A DNA stretch of 64,000 nt from Bacteroidales bacterium (GTDB lineage Bacteria > Bacteroidota > Bacteroidia > Bacteroidales > UBA932): assembly GCA_017619655.1 (NCBI GenBank), contig JAFZRV010000001.1:390009-454008 (forward strand), given 5' to 3'. The position numbers were made by a program, and so were the translations under genes. The notes under the pieces were generated by a model. It had not been told where the DNA came from. It did no database searches and worked only from the letters and a program-made list of their open reading frames with translations. Shown here one piece after another: positions 53,969-63,566 of this stretch. Within the stretch, counting starts at the first letter, position 1. Every line of letters starts with the position of its first letter.

Positions 53969-55470
53969 AAGAGTTGGAGTAAGGCTTCTAGTTCGTTGGT
54001 ACGTATATCTTTGGCCACCACGATCCCGTTCTGGTCGAGCAGGTAGAGGTGGGGGACATAGTCGAGGTCATACAGCATCCGCATGTTGCTCTGGTCCTTG
54101 AAGTCGTTGAGGAAGGTCCAGCGGATGGGCTGCTGCCTGCGGACGAACTTCTTCCAGTTTTCCTGGTCCTTGCCCACATAGACCAGCACCACCTGGATGT
54201 CCAGGTCGTAGAGCTGCGGGTTCAGGCGCTTGATCTCGGCCAGCTCTTTCTGGCATTGCTGGCAGTCGATCAGGTGGAAAAACACCAGCGTGTACCAGTG
54301 CTTGTTGTTGTACATGGGCACGGTCTTGCCGCATTTCTTCTGCAGGTAGAGCTGGGTGGCCTTCTGGCCGGCGGGATTGAGCCGGGCCTTGGCCAGGGCG
54401 TAGACAGTGCGCTCCAGGAACTCGGGCGACCAGTAGTCGGGCTCGGCGGCGATGTATTTTTCCGCCACGTAGAGCGCGCCCTGCTGCTGGACGAAGCTGT
54501 CGCTGTTGCGGAGGTAGTTGAACAGGTTGAGCATCACTTCGACGTAGAGCTTCCGGTTGTCGCCGGCCCGGGCTGCCAGGGCGTCGGCGATGCCTTCCAC
54601 GTTGTCCAGCGTCAGGGGATTGAACACGCCGAAAATATTGTCGAAGAGATTCTTGTATTGCAGGACCTGGGCATTCTGCAGGCCCAGCATCTGTGCGAGC
54701 GCTTCGCTGTCGAGGCCCCTGCCGATGATCACGTTCTGCTCGTCGAGCAGGAACATCATCGGGGTCGACAGGACGGCGTATTTCTGATGGAAGCCGGTTT
54801 CGGCTTCCGGGTCCCAGAGGTGGATGACCTGGACGTCGGGATTGTCGATGTCGCCGAACCACTCCCGTACGTAGGCCTCCCAGGCGGCCCGGTCACTTTG
54901 GGTATAGATGGCGATCAGCGTGAGGGGCGCGCCGTGGTAGCTGCGGGCCAGGTCGGCCAGCAGCGGGGTTTCCTTGCGGCAGGTGCTGCATTCCGTGTCG
55001 TAGAAGAACAGCACCTTGAGGGGCGTGGTGATGTCGCGGATCTGCACGGGGATGCTGTCGATGCCCTGCATCTGCAGGGCGGGGGCGTCCTTGCCCACGA
55101 GCGAGCTCCGGTTGAATTCCGCGAAGGTGTAGAGGATGGGGTAGAGGCTCTCGTTTTCCAGTTTGAGCCTGTTGTTGAGGAACCACTCGTCGGCGATGTG
55201 CACGGCCACGGCTTCATGGCCCATGACCGGCGAGGTGGAGAAATAGTCGAACGCGATGCCGGCTACCTTCGACTGGAGTTCGGGCTGTTGGCGTCCGACC
55301 GAGTCGATGAGCCGGTCGACATGCAGGTTGATGCTGTCGACCGGCTCGGCGAGCAGGGTCTGGAGATAGGCGGTGACGGAGGTGTGCGTGTTGGATTCCT
55401 GGGCGGCGGCGGACCGCATGCCCAGCACGAGCAGCAGTGCCGCGGCCGTTATGACAAGAATCCGTTTCAT
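53965..55470 (-). CDS. Exported protein with two thioredoxin-like domains (DUF5106-type)
   Basis: A 501-residue secreted protein (signal to about SAAAQ, residue 23). After an N-terminal helical region resembling DUF5106 (about 25-130) it has a first thioredoxin-fold (about 130-275) with the active-site pair ECSTCRKETP near 175, then a helical stretch (about 280-375) and a second thioredoxin fold (about 385-501) with DCQQCQKELA near 407. Both CxxC pairs are intact. Exported CxxC thioredoxins in Bacteroidetes usually act as disulfide reductases or in cytochrome maturation; two in one chain suggest electron relay, but that is inference. Start at ATG 55470. It lies 2 bases after the coaD stop and overlaps the Dld-like gene. 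Confidence 0.85.
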
Positions 55471-55472
55471 CG

Positions 55473-55961
55473 TTATTCCTCCTCTTTCCGCAATTGCAGG
55501 TATTTGTCGATGTCGACGTTTTTCGGGAGGAAGCACTTGGCGCTGCCTCCGTTGTTGAGGACGTCGCGGACGACGGTCGACGAGATGAAGGAGTATTCAT
55601 GCCCGGCGGGGATGAAGAGGCTCTGGATGTCGGGCGCCATGGTCCGGTTGGCCTGGGCGATGACGCTCTCCATCTCGAAGTCGGTGGTGGTGCGCAGGCC
55701 GCGGATGATGCAGCTGGCGCCTTTTTCCTTGCAGATGTCGACGGTCAGGCCGCGGTAGGAGCAGACCTCCACGTTTTCCAGGCCCGCCACGGCGTCCTGG
55801 ATGATGCGTACGCGGAGATCCGGCCGGAAGAAGCCGCTCTTGGCACTGTTGTAACCGACGGCCACGATCACTTTGTCGAACATCGTGAGCGCGGAGCGGA
55901 GGATGTCCAGATGACCCAGGGTGAAGGGGTCGAAGGATCCGGGGAAGAGGGCGATTTTCAT
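55473..55961 (-). CDS. coaD: Phosphopantetheine adenylyltransferase
   Basis: A 162-residue nucleotidyltransferase. It starts MKIALFPGSFDPFTLGHLDI with the (H/T)xGH motif, and contains RGLRTTTDFEMESV and ISSTVVRDV (ISSTxxR), all diagnostic of CoaD. It transfers AMP from ATP to 4'-phosphopantetheine in CoA synthesis. Length is normal. It lies between the TMEM43 gene and the double-thioredoxin gene on the same strand. Confidence 0.96.
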   Translation of the reverse strand: MKIALFPGSFDPFTLGHLDILRSALTMFDKVIVAVGYNSAKSGFFRPDLRVRIIQDAVAGLENVEVCSYRGLTVDICKEKGASCIIRGLRTTTDFEMESVIAQANRTMAPDIQSLFIPAGHEYSFISSTVVRDVLNNGGSAKCFLPKNVDIDKYLQLRKEEE

Positions 55962-55967
55962 GGCTGC

Positions 55968-57143
55968 TTATTTCACGAGGGCTGCCTTGCGCGAGCGGGT
56001 GACCAGCCAGGCGATCAGGGCGGCCACGGCCACCAGCAGGATGATGGCCACCACCGGACGGTGGGCGGCCCATGCCAGGGCGATCACGATGAGGCTCCAG
56101 ATCAGGCCGACGAGGGTCGTCACCAGGCCGAGGCCGGTTCCGATGATGCGCTGCACGAAGGGAACCACGGCGAAGACGGTGCTGATGAAGCCCAGCAGGG
56201 CGCGGAAGCCGGCAATGACGAGAATGGTTCCAAGAATTCTAACCAGCCAGAGCATCAGTTTGTTAGAACTTTCCTGGTGGGCAAACATATTCTCTGCACT
56301 GGACGTGCCCATCTCGACACGGGCGACCGACGATCCTTTTTTCGGGATATATTCCTCAAACGTGCCGTTCACTACTTTCTGAAGCATGGAGATCGTGCAA
56401 GCAGGGTTCGCCTGGTTGAAGGTGATTTTGACATCGCCGATGCGAGGCGAATTGGGATTCGATCCGATATAGACCATATTACCCTGAACAGTCACCGTGA
56501 CGGTAGAATCGGTAACATTGGTGAGAAGCTGTTTGATCTGATCTTCCGTAAGGCTCGGTTCAACTGGAATCTCAGCGGGGAACCCGTTAACAATGCGATC
56601 AGTGAGTTTGTACGCTCCGAAAGAAACGTTGCTGGCAATTTGTTCCGAATCTTCGATCGTACGCCAGACAAAGTTTTTGCCTTGGTAATCCGGGTCTTTG
56701 AACTCATTGGAATTCACAGGATCGGAACACCATTTTGCTTCGTATTCATAAGTGGTCGTCGTTTCGGTTGCGCCACCCAGTTTGTCCTTGCTTTTAGACT
56801 CACTCTGCTCGACATATTGGTAATACTCGACATTGCGCGTGAGTTTCATAGCATTTGTCGCGATACCAAAAGCAGGATCGCGGAGAATGTCATCTGTCGT
56901 AGCTACGCCAGTGGCATGAATGGGTTTCCCTTCGAAAGCAGGGTCAATCGTGCTGATGTCTGTCAGTTCGACATAATTCTTTTCGAAATCAGAAAGGCCG
57001 TCACTGGCCTTTTTTGCCTTGCCCTCGTTCCACCAGAGGACGATGGTGCCGGCGATGATCAGGACGATGCCCCAGAGGATACCCTGGAAGGATCCTTTGA
57101 CTTTGCTGCCGTAGGAGGTACGGGTTGTTTCCTGGAATGCCAT
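55968..57143 (-). CDS. TMEM43/LUMA family membrane protein
   Basis: A 391-residue protein of the TMEM43 (DUF1625) family, shared with the human nuclear-envelope protein LUMA. One N-terminal membrane segment (about 20-38), a large extracytoplasmic or lumenal domain (about 45-288) with YEYEAKWCSDPVNSNEF, and three to four C-terminal hydrophobic segments (about 298-385) match the family layout. Bases about 56230-57000, coding most of the soluble domain, look clearly less GC-rich than either end of the gene. The role in bacteria is unknown. It starts 26 bases after the OmpA gene on the same strand. Confidence 0.82.
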   Translation of the reverse strand: MAFQETTRTSYGSKVKGSFQGILWGIVLIIAGTIVLWWNEGKAKKASDGLSDFEKNYVELTDISTIDPAFEGKPIHATGVATTDDILRDPAFGIATNAMKLTRNVEYYQYVEQSESKSKDKLGGATETTTTYEYEAKWCSDPVNSNEFKDPDYQGKNFVWRTIEDSEQIASNVSFGAYKLTDRIVNGFPAEIPVEPSLTEDQIKQLLTNVTDSTVTVTVQGNMVYIGSNPNSPRIGDVKITFNQANPACTISMLQKVVNGTFEEYIPKKGSSVARVEMGTSSAENMFAHQESSNKLMLWLVRILGTILVIAGFRALLGFISTVFAVVPFVQRIIGTGLGLVTTLVGLIWSLIVIALAWAAHRPVVAIILLVAVAALIAWLVTRSRKAALVK

Positions 57144-57169
57144 GGATGTTCAGTGCTAAGGTCGGACAA

Positions 57170-57862
57170 TTAGTTGAGTTTGCCGTTCTCGGCGTCCTGG
57201 ATCATCTTCTCGTTGGCGGTGAGGTAGATCTCGACGCGGCGGTTCTGGAGACGGCCCTCCACGGTGGAGTTGTCGGCGACGGGTTCGCGGAACGAGCGGC
57301 CTTCGATGGTCATGCGGTTCTTGTCGATGCCGCAGTTCTTGTTGAGGTAGGTCGCCACCGATTCGGCACGGTCGACAGACAGTTTCTCGTTGTATTCCGG
57401 CGTACCGGTGTTGTCGGTGTGGCCGAGGATCGTAAGGTCGGTATCCGGCATGTCGGCAATGTCCTTGGCGAATTTTTCCAGCTGGGCCTTCGAAGCGTCG
57501 CTCAGGGCGAAGCTGCTGGTCTTGAAGAGGATGCCGCTCTCGAAGGTAACCTTCACGGCCTTCAGGTCGTTGGCGTCGGTCACGACTTCCACGTTGGCGT
57601 TCTCGAGTTGTTCAGCCAGTTCGGCAGCCTTCTTGTCCATGCGGTTGCCGATCAGGACACCTACACCGGCGCCGACGGCCGTACCGATGGCCGCACCGAT
57701 GGCTGCCCCTTTGCCGTCCTTGCCGATCAAGGCGCCGACACCGGCACCGACGGCCGCGCCGGAGCCACCTCCGATAGCGCCGCCTTTTGCAGTATTAGAC
57801 ATGGTGCCGCAGCCCGACAGGACGAGAGCTGCGCAAATCACAACAGAGAGTACTTTTTTCAT
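57170..57862 (-). CDS. OmpA-family lipoprotein with glycine-zipper domain
   Basis: A 230-residue lipoprotein (lipobox LSGC, Cys about residue 18). A glycine-zipper segment (about 27-72, GGGSGAAVGAGVGALIGKDG repeated as GAAIGAAIGTAVGAGVG) suits membrane insertion, and the C-terminal OmpA/MotB domain (about 105-220) carries LTILGHTDNTGTPEYNEKLS and RSFREPVADN with NRRVEIYL, which bind peptidoglycan. It should tie the outer membrane to the wall. A -7 element lies 38 bases upstream. Confidence 0.92.
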   Translation of the reverse strand: MKKVLSVVICAALVLSGCGTMSNTAKGGAIGGGSGAAVGAGVGALIGKDGKGAAIGAAIGTAVGAGVGVLIGNRMDKKAAELAEQLENANVEVVTDANDLKAVKVTFESGILFKTSSFALSDASKAQLEKFAKDIADMPDTDLTILGHTDNTGTPEYNEKLSVDRAESVATYLNKNCGIDKNRMTIEGRSFREPVADNSTVEGRLQNRRVEIYLTANEKMIQDAENGKLN

Positions 57863-57900
57863 GGTATAAATTATTAATGTTGATGATTCGATATATCATA

Positions 57901-57908
57901 CAAATTTA
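57901..57908 (-). promoter_or_regulatory. -7 element for the OmpA gene
   Basis: The minus strand reads TAAATTTG, 38 bases before the OmpA-family ATG; no clear -33 TTG. Confidence 0.5.
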
Positions 57909-57940
57909 TAAAAGAAAAAGACACCCTGTGAGAAAAAAAC

Positions 57941-57962
57941 GAAAAAAGCGTTAGACAAACGC
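57941..57962 (-). terminator. Intrinsic terminator after ung
   Basis: On the minus strand GCGTT and AACGC form a 5-base stem around TGTCT, followed by six T. It starts right after the ung stop codon, ending the lon-ung unit. Confidence 0.75.
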
Positions 57963-58631
57963 CTATCGGGTCCAGTCAATAGGGGTAACTCCTTGAGAAG
58001 TAAGGATTTGGTTGGTCTTGGAGAAATGCCTGCAGCCGAAGAAGGCGCCGCGGGCGAGGGGAGAGGGATGGGCGGCTTCGAGGACGGTGTGCCTGCGCTT
58101 GTCGATGAGCTCGCTCTTGGAACGCGCGAAATTGCCCCAGAGCAGGAACACCAGCCCTTCGCGCAGCTCCGACAGGGTGCGGATCACCGCGTCGGTAAAC
58201 TCCGCCCAGCCGATGCGGCTGTGCGAGGTCGGCTGCCCGGCCCGGACCGTGAGCACTGCGTTGAGCAGGAAGACACCCTGCTCCGCCCAGCCGCGCAGCG
58301 AGCCGTCCTTGTGCAGCTGCACGCCCAGGTCCGATTCGATCTCCTTGTAGATGTTGACCAGCGAGGGCGGCAGCGGCATGCCGTGCGGAACCGAGAAGGA
58401 GAGCCCCTCGGCCTGACCGGGCCCGTGATAGGGGTCCTGCCCGATGATGACGACCTTGACCTTGTCGAAGGGCGTCAGGTTGAACGCATTGAAAATCAGC
58501 GGGCCGGGCGGGTAGATCGTCCGTCCGGCACGCTTTTCCTCGTGCAGCTGCCGCACCAGTTCCTGAAAATAAGGCTTTTCGAATTCCGGCGCGAGCACGC
58601 GCTTCCAGCTCTCTTCGATCTTGACGTCCAT
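57963..58631 (-). CDS. ung: Uracil-DNA glycosylase (family 1)
   Basis: A 222-residue uracil-DNA glycosylase. The water-activating motif GQDPYHGPGQAEGL is near residue 64, LLLN-type VFLLNAVLTVR near 120, and the minor-groove loop HPSPLARGAFFGC near 187. It removes uracil from DNA. It follows lon by 6 bases and is ended by the hairpin at 57941-57962. Confidence 0.97.
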   Translation of the reverse strand: MDVKIEESWKRVLAPEFEKPYFQELVRQLHEEKRAGRTIYPPGPLIFNAFNLTPFDKVKVVIIGQDPYHGPGQAEGLSFSVPHGMPLPPSLVNIYKEIESDLGVQLHKDGSLRGWAEQGVFLLNAVLTVRAGQPTSHSRIGWAEFTDAVIRTLSELREGLVFLLWGNFARSKSELIDKRRHTVLEAAHPSPLARGAFFGCRHFSKTNQILTSQGVTPIDWTR

Positions 58632-58637
58632 GTGCGT

Positions 58638-61058
58638 TTATTCGTTGGCAAAGACGAAGGAAAGCACTTCGTCAATGGTGTTGACGTAGTGGAACGTCAG
58701 GCCTTCCACGTAGAGCGGCTTGATGTCCAGGATGTCCTTTTCGTTCTCTTTCGAGAGCACGATGACTTTCACGCCGGCCCGCTTGGCGGCCAGGATCTTT
58801 TCCTTGATGCCGCCCACGGGCAGCACCTTGCCGCGCAGGGTGATCTCGCCCGTCATGGCGATGTGGCTGCGGACGGCCTGGCCCTTGAGGGCGGAGGCCA
58901 TGGCGCTGACCATCGTGATGCCGGCGGAAGGGCCGTCCTTCGGAATGGCGCCCTCCGGCACATGGATATGGATGTCCTTCTTGGCCAGCTCCTTGGCCGT
59001 TGTCCCGGCCAGTTGCGGGTGGGCCTTCAGGTACTGGTAGGCGATGGTGACGGATTCCTTCATCACGTCGCCCAGGCTGCCGGTGGTCGAGAGCACGCCC
59101 TTGCCTTCGCTCAGGCTGCATTCCACGAAGAGGATCTCGCCGCCCATCTGGGTCCAGGCCAGTCCCGTGACCACGCCGGGACCTTCGTTGCCCTCCTGCA
59201 GGTCATGGAAATTGGTCGGCAGGCCCAGGTAGGCCTTCACCTCGTCCGGGCCGATGGTTTCGGGCAGCGGCTGTTCGAGCGCGATCTTCTTGGCGGTCAG
59301 GCGGGCCACCTTGGCAATCTGCTTGTCGAGGCCACGCACGCCCGATTCGCGGGTATAGCTGTCGATGATGGTCTCGATCGCCGCGGTCGAGAGATTCAGC
59401 TGGCCGTCCTTCAGGCCGTGGGCCTGCTGCTGCTTGGGGATGAGATAGCCTTGGGCGATGGCCACTTTCTCTTCGGCGAGGTAGCCCGACACGTTGATCA
59501 TCTCCATCCTGTCCTTCAGGGCGGGATGGATGCCGCTGATGTCGTTGGCCGTGGTGATAAACAGCACTTTGGACAGGTCGTAGTCGATGTCGAGGTAGTT
59601 GTCGTGGAAGGTGGTGTTCTGCTCCGGGTCGAGCACCTCCAGCAGGGCGGAGGCGGGGTCGCCGTGGAAGTCTTCCGTCACCTTGTCGATCTCGTCGAGC
59701 ACGATCACCGGGTTCGAGGTGCCGGCGCGCTTGATGGTCTGGATGATGCGGCCCGGCATGGCGCCGATGTAGGTCTTGCGGTGACCGCGGATCTCCGATT
59801 CATCGTGCAGGCCGCCGAGGGAGATGCGCCCGTACTGGCGTCCCAGCGCGCGGGCGATGGACTTGCCGAGCGAGGTCTTGCCCACGCCCGGAGGGCCGTA
59901 GAGGCAGAGGATGGGCGACTTCATGTCTCCCTTGAGCTTCAGGACCGCCAGGTATTCCACGATGCGCTCCTTGACTTTTTCCAGGCCGAAGTGGTCCTCG
60001 TCCAGCACCTGCTGGGCGTTCTTCATGTCGAGGTTGTCTTCCGAGACGTTGTCCCAGGGGAGTTCCAGCAGGAAATCGACATAGGCGTACTGCACGTTGT
60101 AGTCGGCCGAATTGGGGTTGGTGTGTTCGAGCTTGCGGAGCTCCTTCTCGAAGATTTCGGCCACCTTGGCAGACCACTTCTTGTCTTTCGCGCGCTTGCG
60201 GAACTCGTCCAGGTCCTGCTGCTCGTCATTGATACCGAGCTCTTCCTGAATGGTTTTCAGCTGGTTGTTGAGGTAGTACTCGCGCTGCTGCTGGTCGATC
60301 TCGGACTTGACTTTCTTCTGGAGGTCGTCCTTGATCTTGAGCAGTTCGATGTGCTTGTTGAGCAGCACCAGCAACTTGCGGGCACGCTCCCGCAGGTCGT
60401 CGACCTCGAGCAGCGGCACCTTTTCGGTGGGCGGGTCGATCTCGGCGCTGGAAGCGATGAAATTCACGATGAATTCGTACCCTTCTATATTCTTGATGGC
60501 ATAGCCCGCTTCCTGGGGGATGTGGGGTGTCAGTTTGACAATCTGGATGGCGGCGTCCTTGATGGAGCCGGTGAGGGCGTCCATGTCCGCGTCGCCGGGG
60601 GCGGGGATGCTGTCACGGCGGTAGCTCACTTCCGCCATCATGTACGGCGCCGTGATGTTGATCTGCTGGATATCGAAGCGGCGCACGCCCTGGATGATGG
60701 CCGTGATGGTGTCGTCGGGCATCTCGATGGTCTTGACGATGCGGCCGAGCGTACCGATGCGGTAAATGTCGGAGGGAGTAGGCTCTTCGACCTTGGCATC
60801 GAGCTGTGTCACAGCGCCAAGCAGCCTTCCGGCACGGAAGGTGTCGTTGATCAGCTGGATGGACTTGGGACGGCCCACCGTGACGGGGATCACCGTGTTG
60901 GGAAACAGGATAGCGTTGCGAAGGGGCAGGATGGGCAGCAGCGAAGGGAGTTCCATCTCTTTCAGGTCCTGGGACGAACTCTCCAGGTTGACAGGGATGA
61001 TGTTGACTTCGGAGCCGGAGCCGCCGAGCAGCTCTTTCAATATATCGTTGTTGTTCAT
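58638..61058 (-). CDS. lon: ATP-dependent protease Lon
   Basis: An 806-residue Lon protease. The N-terminal LON substrate domain (about 40-245), a coiled-coil linker, the AAA+ module with Walker [13 protein letters not shown] near residue 390 and [14 protein letters not shown], and the C-terminal protease domain with the catalytic Ser in [11 protein letters not shown] and Lys in [20 protein letters not shown]. It degrades damaged and regulatory proteins. It is upstream of ung in the same transcript and divergent from HU. Confidence 0.97.
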   Translation of the reverse strand: MNNNDILKELLGGSGSEVNIIPVNLESSSQDLKEMELPSLLPILPLRNAILFPNTVIPVTVGRPKSIQLINDTFRAGRLLGAVTQLDAKVEEPTPSDIYRIGTLGRIVKTIEMPDDTITAIIQGVRRFDIQQINITAPYMMAEVSYRRDSIPAPGDADMDALTGSIKDAAIQIVKLTPHIPQEAGYAIKNIEGYEFIVNFIASSAEIDPPTEKVPLLEVDDLRERARKLLVLLNKHIELLKIKDDLQKKVKSEIDQQQREYYLNNQLKTIQEELGINDEQQDLDEFRKRAKDKKWSAKVAEIFEKELRKLEHTNPNSADYNVQYAYVDFLLELPWDNVSEDNLDMKNAQQVLDEDHFGLEKVKERIVEYLAVLKLKGDMKSPILCLYGPPGVGKTSLGKSIARALGRQYGRISLGGLHDESEIRGHRKTYIGAMPGRIIQTIKRAGTSNPVIVLDEIDKVTEDFHGDPASALLEVLDPEQNTTFHDNYLDIDYDLSKVLFITTANDISGIHPALKDRMEMINVSGYLAEEKVAIAQGYLIPKQQQAHGLKDGQLNLSTAAIETIIDSYTRESGVRGLDKQIAKVARLTAKKIALEQPLPETIGPDEVKAYLGLPTNFHDLQEGNEGPGVVTGLAWTQMGGEILFVECSLSEGKGVLSTTGSLGDVMKESVTIAYQYLKAHPQLAGTTAKELAKKDIHIHVPEGAIPKDGPSAGITMVSAMASALKGQAVRSHIAMTGEITLRGKVLPVGGIKEKILAAKRAGVKVIVLSKENEKDILDIKPLYVEGLTFHYVNTIDEVLSFVFANE

Positions 61059-61160
61059 ATCGAATGTGTCAAAATGTCAGTTTTCCGGGCATAAAAAAGC
61101 CGGCACCGTATATGGTCAATTGTTATGCCAAACAAAATTCGAAAAAAATCTTCACTAGTT

Positions 61161-61191
61161 TTTGAAAATTAAAAAATTAACTCTAATTTTG
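61161..61191 (+). promoter_or_regulatory. Promoter of the HU gene
   Basis: TTTG at 61161-61164 and TAATTTTG at 61184-61191 are exactly 19 bases apart, the best -33/-7 match in the window, 45 bases before the HU ATG. Confidence 0.72.
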
Positions 61192-61236
61192 CCTCCCCAA
61201 AAATAGCAATTAACCGTATATAATTCTACTAATATC

Positions 61237-61512
61237 ATGACAAAAGCTGAAATCGTAAACGAAATCGCAAAGAGCACTGGTGTTGAGAAAATCAAAGTGC
61301 AGAGCGTGGTTGAGAGCTTCATGGAAAGCGTGAAGAATTCGTTGGCAAATGGTGAGAACGTATATCTTCGTGGTTTTGGTAGCTTTACCGTGAAGACCCG
61401 CGCGAAGAAGACCGCCCGCAACATCTCGAAGAACACGACCATCGTGATTCCCGCCCACAATGTGCCGGCATTCAAACCTGCCAAGACTTTCATCGCCAAG
61501 GTCAGCAAGTAA
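61237..61512 (+). CDS. HU-family DNA-binding protein
   Basis: A 91-residue nucleoid protein of the HU/IHF family. It begins MTKAEIVNEIAKSTGV and has the family signature GFGSFTVKTRAKKTARN (the beta arm) and a C-terminal PAFKPAKTFIAKV. It bends and compacts DNA as a dimer. It has a strong promoter and is followed after 20 bases by a 29-residue basic protein and then the rng hairpin. Confidence 0.95.
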   Translation: MTKAEIVNEIAKSTGVEKIKVQSVVESFMESVKNSLANGENVYLRGFGSFTVKTRAKKTARNISKNTTIVIPAHNVPAFKPAKTFIAKVSK

Positions 61513-61532
61513 TCCTTTAAATTATACATATT

Positions 61533-61622
61533 ATGCCTAACGGAAAGAAGCATAAGAGACATAAAATGGCTACGCACAAGCGTAAGAAACGCCTGCGCAA
61601 GAACAGACATAAGAAGAAATAA
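61533..61622 (+). CDS. 29-residue highly basic protein
   Basis: A small frame MPNGKKHKRHKMATHKRKKR-LRKNRHKKK with more than half Lys/Arg/His. It lies between HU and the rng hairpin and reads as a complete gene with ATG and TAA. I recall similar very short basic proteins at the same place in Bacteroides, and the composition suggests an RNA- or ribosome-bound protein, but no function is shown. Its stop is 28 bases before the 15-base hairpin. Confidence 0.75.
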   Translation: MPNGKKHKRHKMATHKRKKRLRKNRHKKK

Positions 61623-61650
61623 TTTGTCTCCGAAATTCTAATTATCGAAT

Positions 61651-61688
61651 TAATCTAAAGCAGACGCGGTCTGCTTTAGATTATTTTT
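61651..61688 (+). terminator. Perfect 15-bp hairpin with T-run directly upstream of rng
   Basis: TAATCTAAAGCAGAC (61651-61665) and its complement (61669-61683) enclose a GCG loop and are followed by TTTTT. It looks like an intrinsic terminator of the HU unit, yet ends only 13 bases before the rng start codon, and its T-run reads TATTTTTG (61682-61689), a TAnnTTTG match. Confidence 0.85.
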
Positions 61689-61701
61689 GTTTTGTACAAG
61701 T

Positions 61702-63249
61702 ATGGACAAAGATCTGATCATTGATGTAGGCCCGTCCGACATCTCCATCGCGCTTCTGGAAAACAAGCGGCTCATCGAGCTGAACCAGGAGAAGACGGAG
61801 GGGCGCGGCTACAGTGTGGGAGATGTCTATCTTGGCAAAGTCAAAAAGATCCTTCCCTCGCTCAATGCCGCTTTCGTCGACATTGGAGACGAGAAGGACG
61901 CTTTCGTCCATTACCTCGATCTGGGCCTGAATTTCAAGGCCTTCGATCATTTTGTCCGCAGCATCAACCCCAACAGCGACCTGACCCAGCTCTACCGGAG
62001 CGAGCGGATCGACGACATCCTGGAGAAAGAAGGCAAGATCGAGCGCTTCCTGTCGCCCGGCCAGCCCATCGCCGTCCAGATCGTCAAGGAGCCCATCTCT
62101 ACCAAGGGCTCGCGCCTGACCGCCGAAATCTCGATCGCGGGGCGCAACCTGGTGCTGCTTCCTTTTGCCGACAAGGTCAGCATCTCGCAGAAAATCTCTT
62201 CGCGCGAAGAAAAGAAGCGCCTGGAGCGCCTGGTCTACAGCATCCTCCCGCCGAACTACGGTGTCATCATCCGTACCGCGGCAGAGGGCAAGCGGGCCGC
62301 CGTGCTCGACGCGGAGCTCAAGAGCCTCATCAAGAAATGGGAGGACTCCTGGCCGAAGATGGCCCGGAACAAGGGCGTCCAGCTGCTCTTCACCGAAAAC
62401 AGCCGCACGACGACCATCCTGCGCGACCTGCTCAACGATTCCTTCACCAATATCTACGTCAACGACGAGGCGGTGTACAAGGAAGTCGACGATTACGTAT
62501 CGATGATCTCTCCCGAGCAGGAGAAGATCGTCAAACTCTACAAAGGCCACGAGCCGATCCTCGACCACTTCGAGGTGAGCCGCCAGATCAAGGGCTCGTT
62601 CGGCAAGATCGTGTCGATCAAGTCCGGGGCCTATCTCGTGATCGAGCATACCGAAGCCTTGCATGTGATCGATGTCAACAGCGGCATCCGCGCCAAGCAG
62701 AAGGACCAGGAAAACAACGCGTTCGAAGTCAACAAGAACGCCGCAGAAGAAATTGCCCGCCAGCTTCGCCTCCGCGATATGGGCGGCATTGTCATCATCG
62801 ATTTCATCGATATGGACGACAGCGCACACCGTCTCCAGCTCTACAAGCACATGCAGGAGCTCATGGAAGGTGACCGCGCCAAGCACACCATACTCCCGCT
62901 CACCAAATTCGGACTCATGCAGATTACCCGGCAGCGGGTCCGTCCGGCGACGGAAATCAATACCACGGAAGTTTGCCCCACCTGCAACGGTACGGGCAAG
63001 GTCGGTCCGACCATCCTTTTCGACGAGGCCGTCGAGCGCCAGCTCGCGTACTTCGTGAAGGAGCGCAAGCTGAACGCCTTCGTGCTCAAGGTCAGCCCGA
63101 TCTTCGAGGCTTATCTCACCAAAGGCTTCAACAGCATCCGCAGGAAGTGGTGCCGTAAATACGGCTGCAAGATCAAGATTGTCGGCGACACCGACTACTC
63201 GCTCCTCAAGGCGACCTGGTGCAATGCCGACGGGGATCCGATCGAATAA
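61702..63249 (+). CDS. rng: Ribonuclease G
   Basis: A 515-residue RNase E/G family endoribonuclease. An S1 domain (about 35-115) precedes the DNase I-like catalytic domain with the two metal-binding Asp in HVIDVNSGI (near residue 320) and IIDFIDMDD (near 368), and the Zn-link CPTCNGTGK near residue 427. It trims 16S rRNA 5' ends and decays mRNAs, cutting single-stranded AU-rich RNA. I take ATG 61702 (MDKDLIIDVG); a TTG five codons upstream is less likely. The hairpin 61651-61683 sits almost at its start codon, and a 16S rRNA gene follows about 600 bases later. Confidence 0.96.
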   Translation: MDKDLIIDVGPSDISIALLENKRLIELNQEKTEGRGYSVGDVYLGKVKKILPSLNAAFVDIGDEKDAFVHYLDLGLNFKAFDHFVRSINPNSDLTQLYRSERIDDILEKEGKIERFLSPGQPIAVQIVKEPISTKGSRLTAEISIAGRNLVLLPFADKVSISQKISSREEKKRLERLVYSILPPNYGVIIRTAAEGKRAAVLDAELKSLIKKWEDSWPKMARNKGVQLLFTENSRTTTILRDLLNDSFTNIYVNDEAVYKEVDDYVSMISPEQEKIVKLYKGHEPILDHFEVSRQIKGSFGKIVSIKSGAYLVIEHTEALHVIDVNSGIRAKQKDQENNAFEVNKNAAEEIARQLRLRDMGGIVIIDFIDMDDSAHRLQLYKHMQELMEGDRAKHTILPLTKFGLMQITRQRVRPATEINTTEVCPTCNGTGKVGPTILFDEAVERQLAYFVKERKLNAFVLKVSPIFEAYLTKGFNSIRRKWCRKYGCKIKIVGDTDYSLLKATWCNADGDPIE

Positions 63250-63269
63250 TCGCTAACTATATAATAGGT

Positions 63270-63506
63270 ATGGCCCGGAAGAAGAAATCCCAGAAACACA
63301 GTCTCAGCCCTGATTTCAGGAGCGAGCGCCAGAGCAAACTGGTGCGCCGCTACCGCAAGACCATCCTCTTCAATGAGAAGGAGTGTTCGCTGATCAACCA
63401 GTTCTGTGAGAAGTATTCTGTCCGGAACAAATCGGCCTTTATACGTAACATCGTGATCTCCCATATTTTGGAGCAGATGGACGATAATTACCCCCGTCTG
63501 TTCTGA
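63270..63506 (+). CDS. Small basic protein with ribbon-helix-helix-like end
   Basis: A 78-residue protein. A Lys/Arg-rich N-terminal region (MARKKKSQKHSLSPDF) is followed by about 45 residues that read as strand-helix-helix (RKTILFNEKECSLINQFCEK, SVRNKSAFIRNIVISHIL), the pattern of ribbon-helix-helix DNA-binding proteins such as MobC. It starts 20 bases after the rng stop, so it may be co-expressed with rng, and ends 31 bases before the first rRNA promoter. Function unknown; DNA binding is an inference. Confidence 0.7.
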   Translation: MARKKKSQKHSLSPDFRSERQSKLVRRYRKTILFNEKECSLINQFCEKYSVRNKSAFIRNIVISHILEQMDDNYPRLF

Positions 63507-63536
63507 AAAAATATTTCAAAAAAAGTCGAAAAAAAG

Positions 63537-63566
63537 TTTGTTTTGTCGAATTAATGTGTACCTTTG
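63537..63566 (+). promoter_or_regulatory. rRNA operon promoter P1
   Basis: TTTG (63537-63540) and TACCTTTG (63559-63566) are 18 bases apart. It is followed by GCAGTCCCGTTCGGGAAA. Confidence 0.8.

Noticed and set aside
57993-61094. A 1033-codon plus-strand open frame through ung and lon
   Set aside because: It is antisense to two well-supported genes and is rich in Val/Gly/Arg without domains.
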